Of a DNA stretch of 64,000 nt, positions 63,858 through 64,000 are shown piece by piece. The stretch spans positions 1 through 64,000 of the forward strand of contig NZ_JAFCKP010000018.1 of assembly GCF_018130245.1 (NCBI RefSeq), read 5' to 3'. Made by a program: the position numbers and the translations under genes. The stretch is from Bradyrhizobium sp. SZCCT0231. GTDB lineage: Bacteria > Pseudomonadota > Alphaproteobacteria > Rhizobiales > Xanthobacteraceae. Each line of letters starts with the position of its first letter. Position 1 is the stretch's first letter. Under the pieces are notes generated by a model. The model searched no databases and had not been told where the DNA came from. It saw nothing but the letters and a program-made list of their open reading frames with translations.

Positions 63858-64000
63858 CTCCGCTGTCGTCCCGGACAAGCGCGCCCAAAGCGCGCGCCGA
63901 TCCGGGACCCATAATCACAGGAGCAGTTGAGGGCAGGCTGGTAACTCCGAGTCCTCGCCAAACCCCTTCCTGTGGCTATGGGTCCCGGATCTGCGCTCCG
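63858..64000. repeat. GTCGTCCCGGAC-family inverted repeat, cut by window edge
   Basis: CTCCGCTGTCGTCCCGGACAAGCGC, then GATCCGGGACCCATA...CACAGG and the facing CCTGTGG...TATGGGTCCCGGATCTGCGC. It matches the element at 44843-45014 over most of its length and runs off the window. The 264 bases from 63737 to the edge hold this element and the cyclase promoter; no gene is seen. Confidence 0.82.

Overview
The window reads as a chromosomal stretch of a high-GC alphaproteobacterium, almost certainly a Bradyrhizobium or a close relative in the Nitrobacteraceae. The reasons are the codon use and GC content, a 999-residue bifunctional PutA whose catalytic cysteine falls at position 792 (as I recall for the B. 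japonicum enzyme), a cyanuric acid hydrolase/barbiturase-type protein, a sulfite dehydrogenase pair, and several families of palindromic intergenic repeats of a kind common in that genus. No tRNA, rRNA, CRISPR array or prophage was seen. Species assignment is inference.

Layout. 1-7.3 kb: the edge of an IS4-type insertion sequence, a PcfJ-like protein, an N-acyl-D-amino-acid deacylase-like metallohydrolase with a CobW GTPase, a small-gene cluster (GFA-like, unknown, tautomerase) opposite a TetR regulator with a double operator, and two translationally coupled unknown genes. 7.5-13.8 kb: a complete PotABCD-type ABC importer ending in a PuuE-like allantoinase homologue, opposite a GntR/FCD regulator and an Asp/Glu/hydantoin-type racemase. 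This looks like uptake and opening of a ureide or related cyclic amide. 14-21 kb: acyl-CoA ligase, a single-chain biotin-dependent acyl-CoA carboxylase and a sigma-54 activator. 21-25.4 kb: a LysR regulator, a Tat-exported cytokinin-dehydrogenase-like flavoenzyme, and a flavin reductase plus luciferase-like monooxygenase. 25.6-29 kb: dgoK-dgoA (2-keto-3-deoxygalactonate use) and a PoxB-type pyruvate oxidase.

29-40 kb: a small internally duplicated membrane protein, a double-hotdog thioesterase, an amidase next to a ring-opening amidohydrolase, Tex, a Gly/His-rich secreted protein, an OmpR/histidine-kinase pair, and an unusual coupled pair: a cytoplasmic HtrA-like protein that has lost catalytic His and Ser, and a stand-alone LuxR-type DNA-binding protein. 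40-48 kb: a Tat-exported VOC protein, a DapA-family aldolase, a lone molybdopterin hydroxylase large subunit, and an enoyl-CoA hydratase/two acyl-CoA dehydrogenase operon. 48-55 kb: LemA with two TPM-domain proteins, a membrane-anchored unknown, a large exported CXXCH protein, a 54-residue membrane protein, a GST and a CoA-transferase. 56-64 kb: putA with its Lrp-type regulator, a cold-shock protein, sulfite dehydrogenase SorAB, and a multidomain cyclase (haem-type membrane anchor, 2Fe-2S ferredoxin, class III cyclase).

The genes are mainly catabolic and scavenging functions (D-amino acids, ureides, s-triazine or pyrimidine rings, sugar acids, acyl-CoAs, proline, sulfite), many with a regulator next to them. 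The most unusual points are the HtrA pseudoprotease/LuxR pair, the redox-type cyclase, the PuuE-importer-racemase cluster with its doubled TTGGCGCCAA operator, and a start codon supplied by an intergenic repeat.
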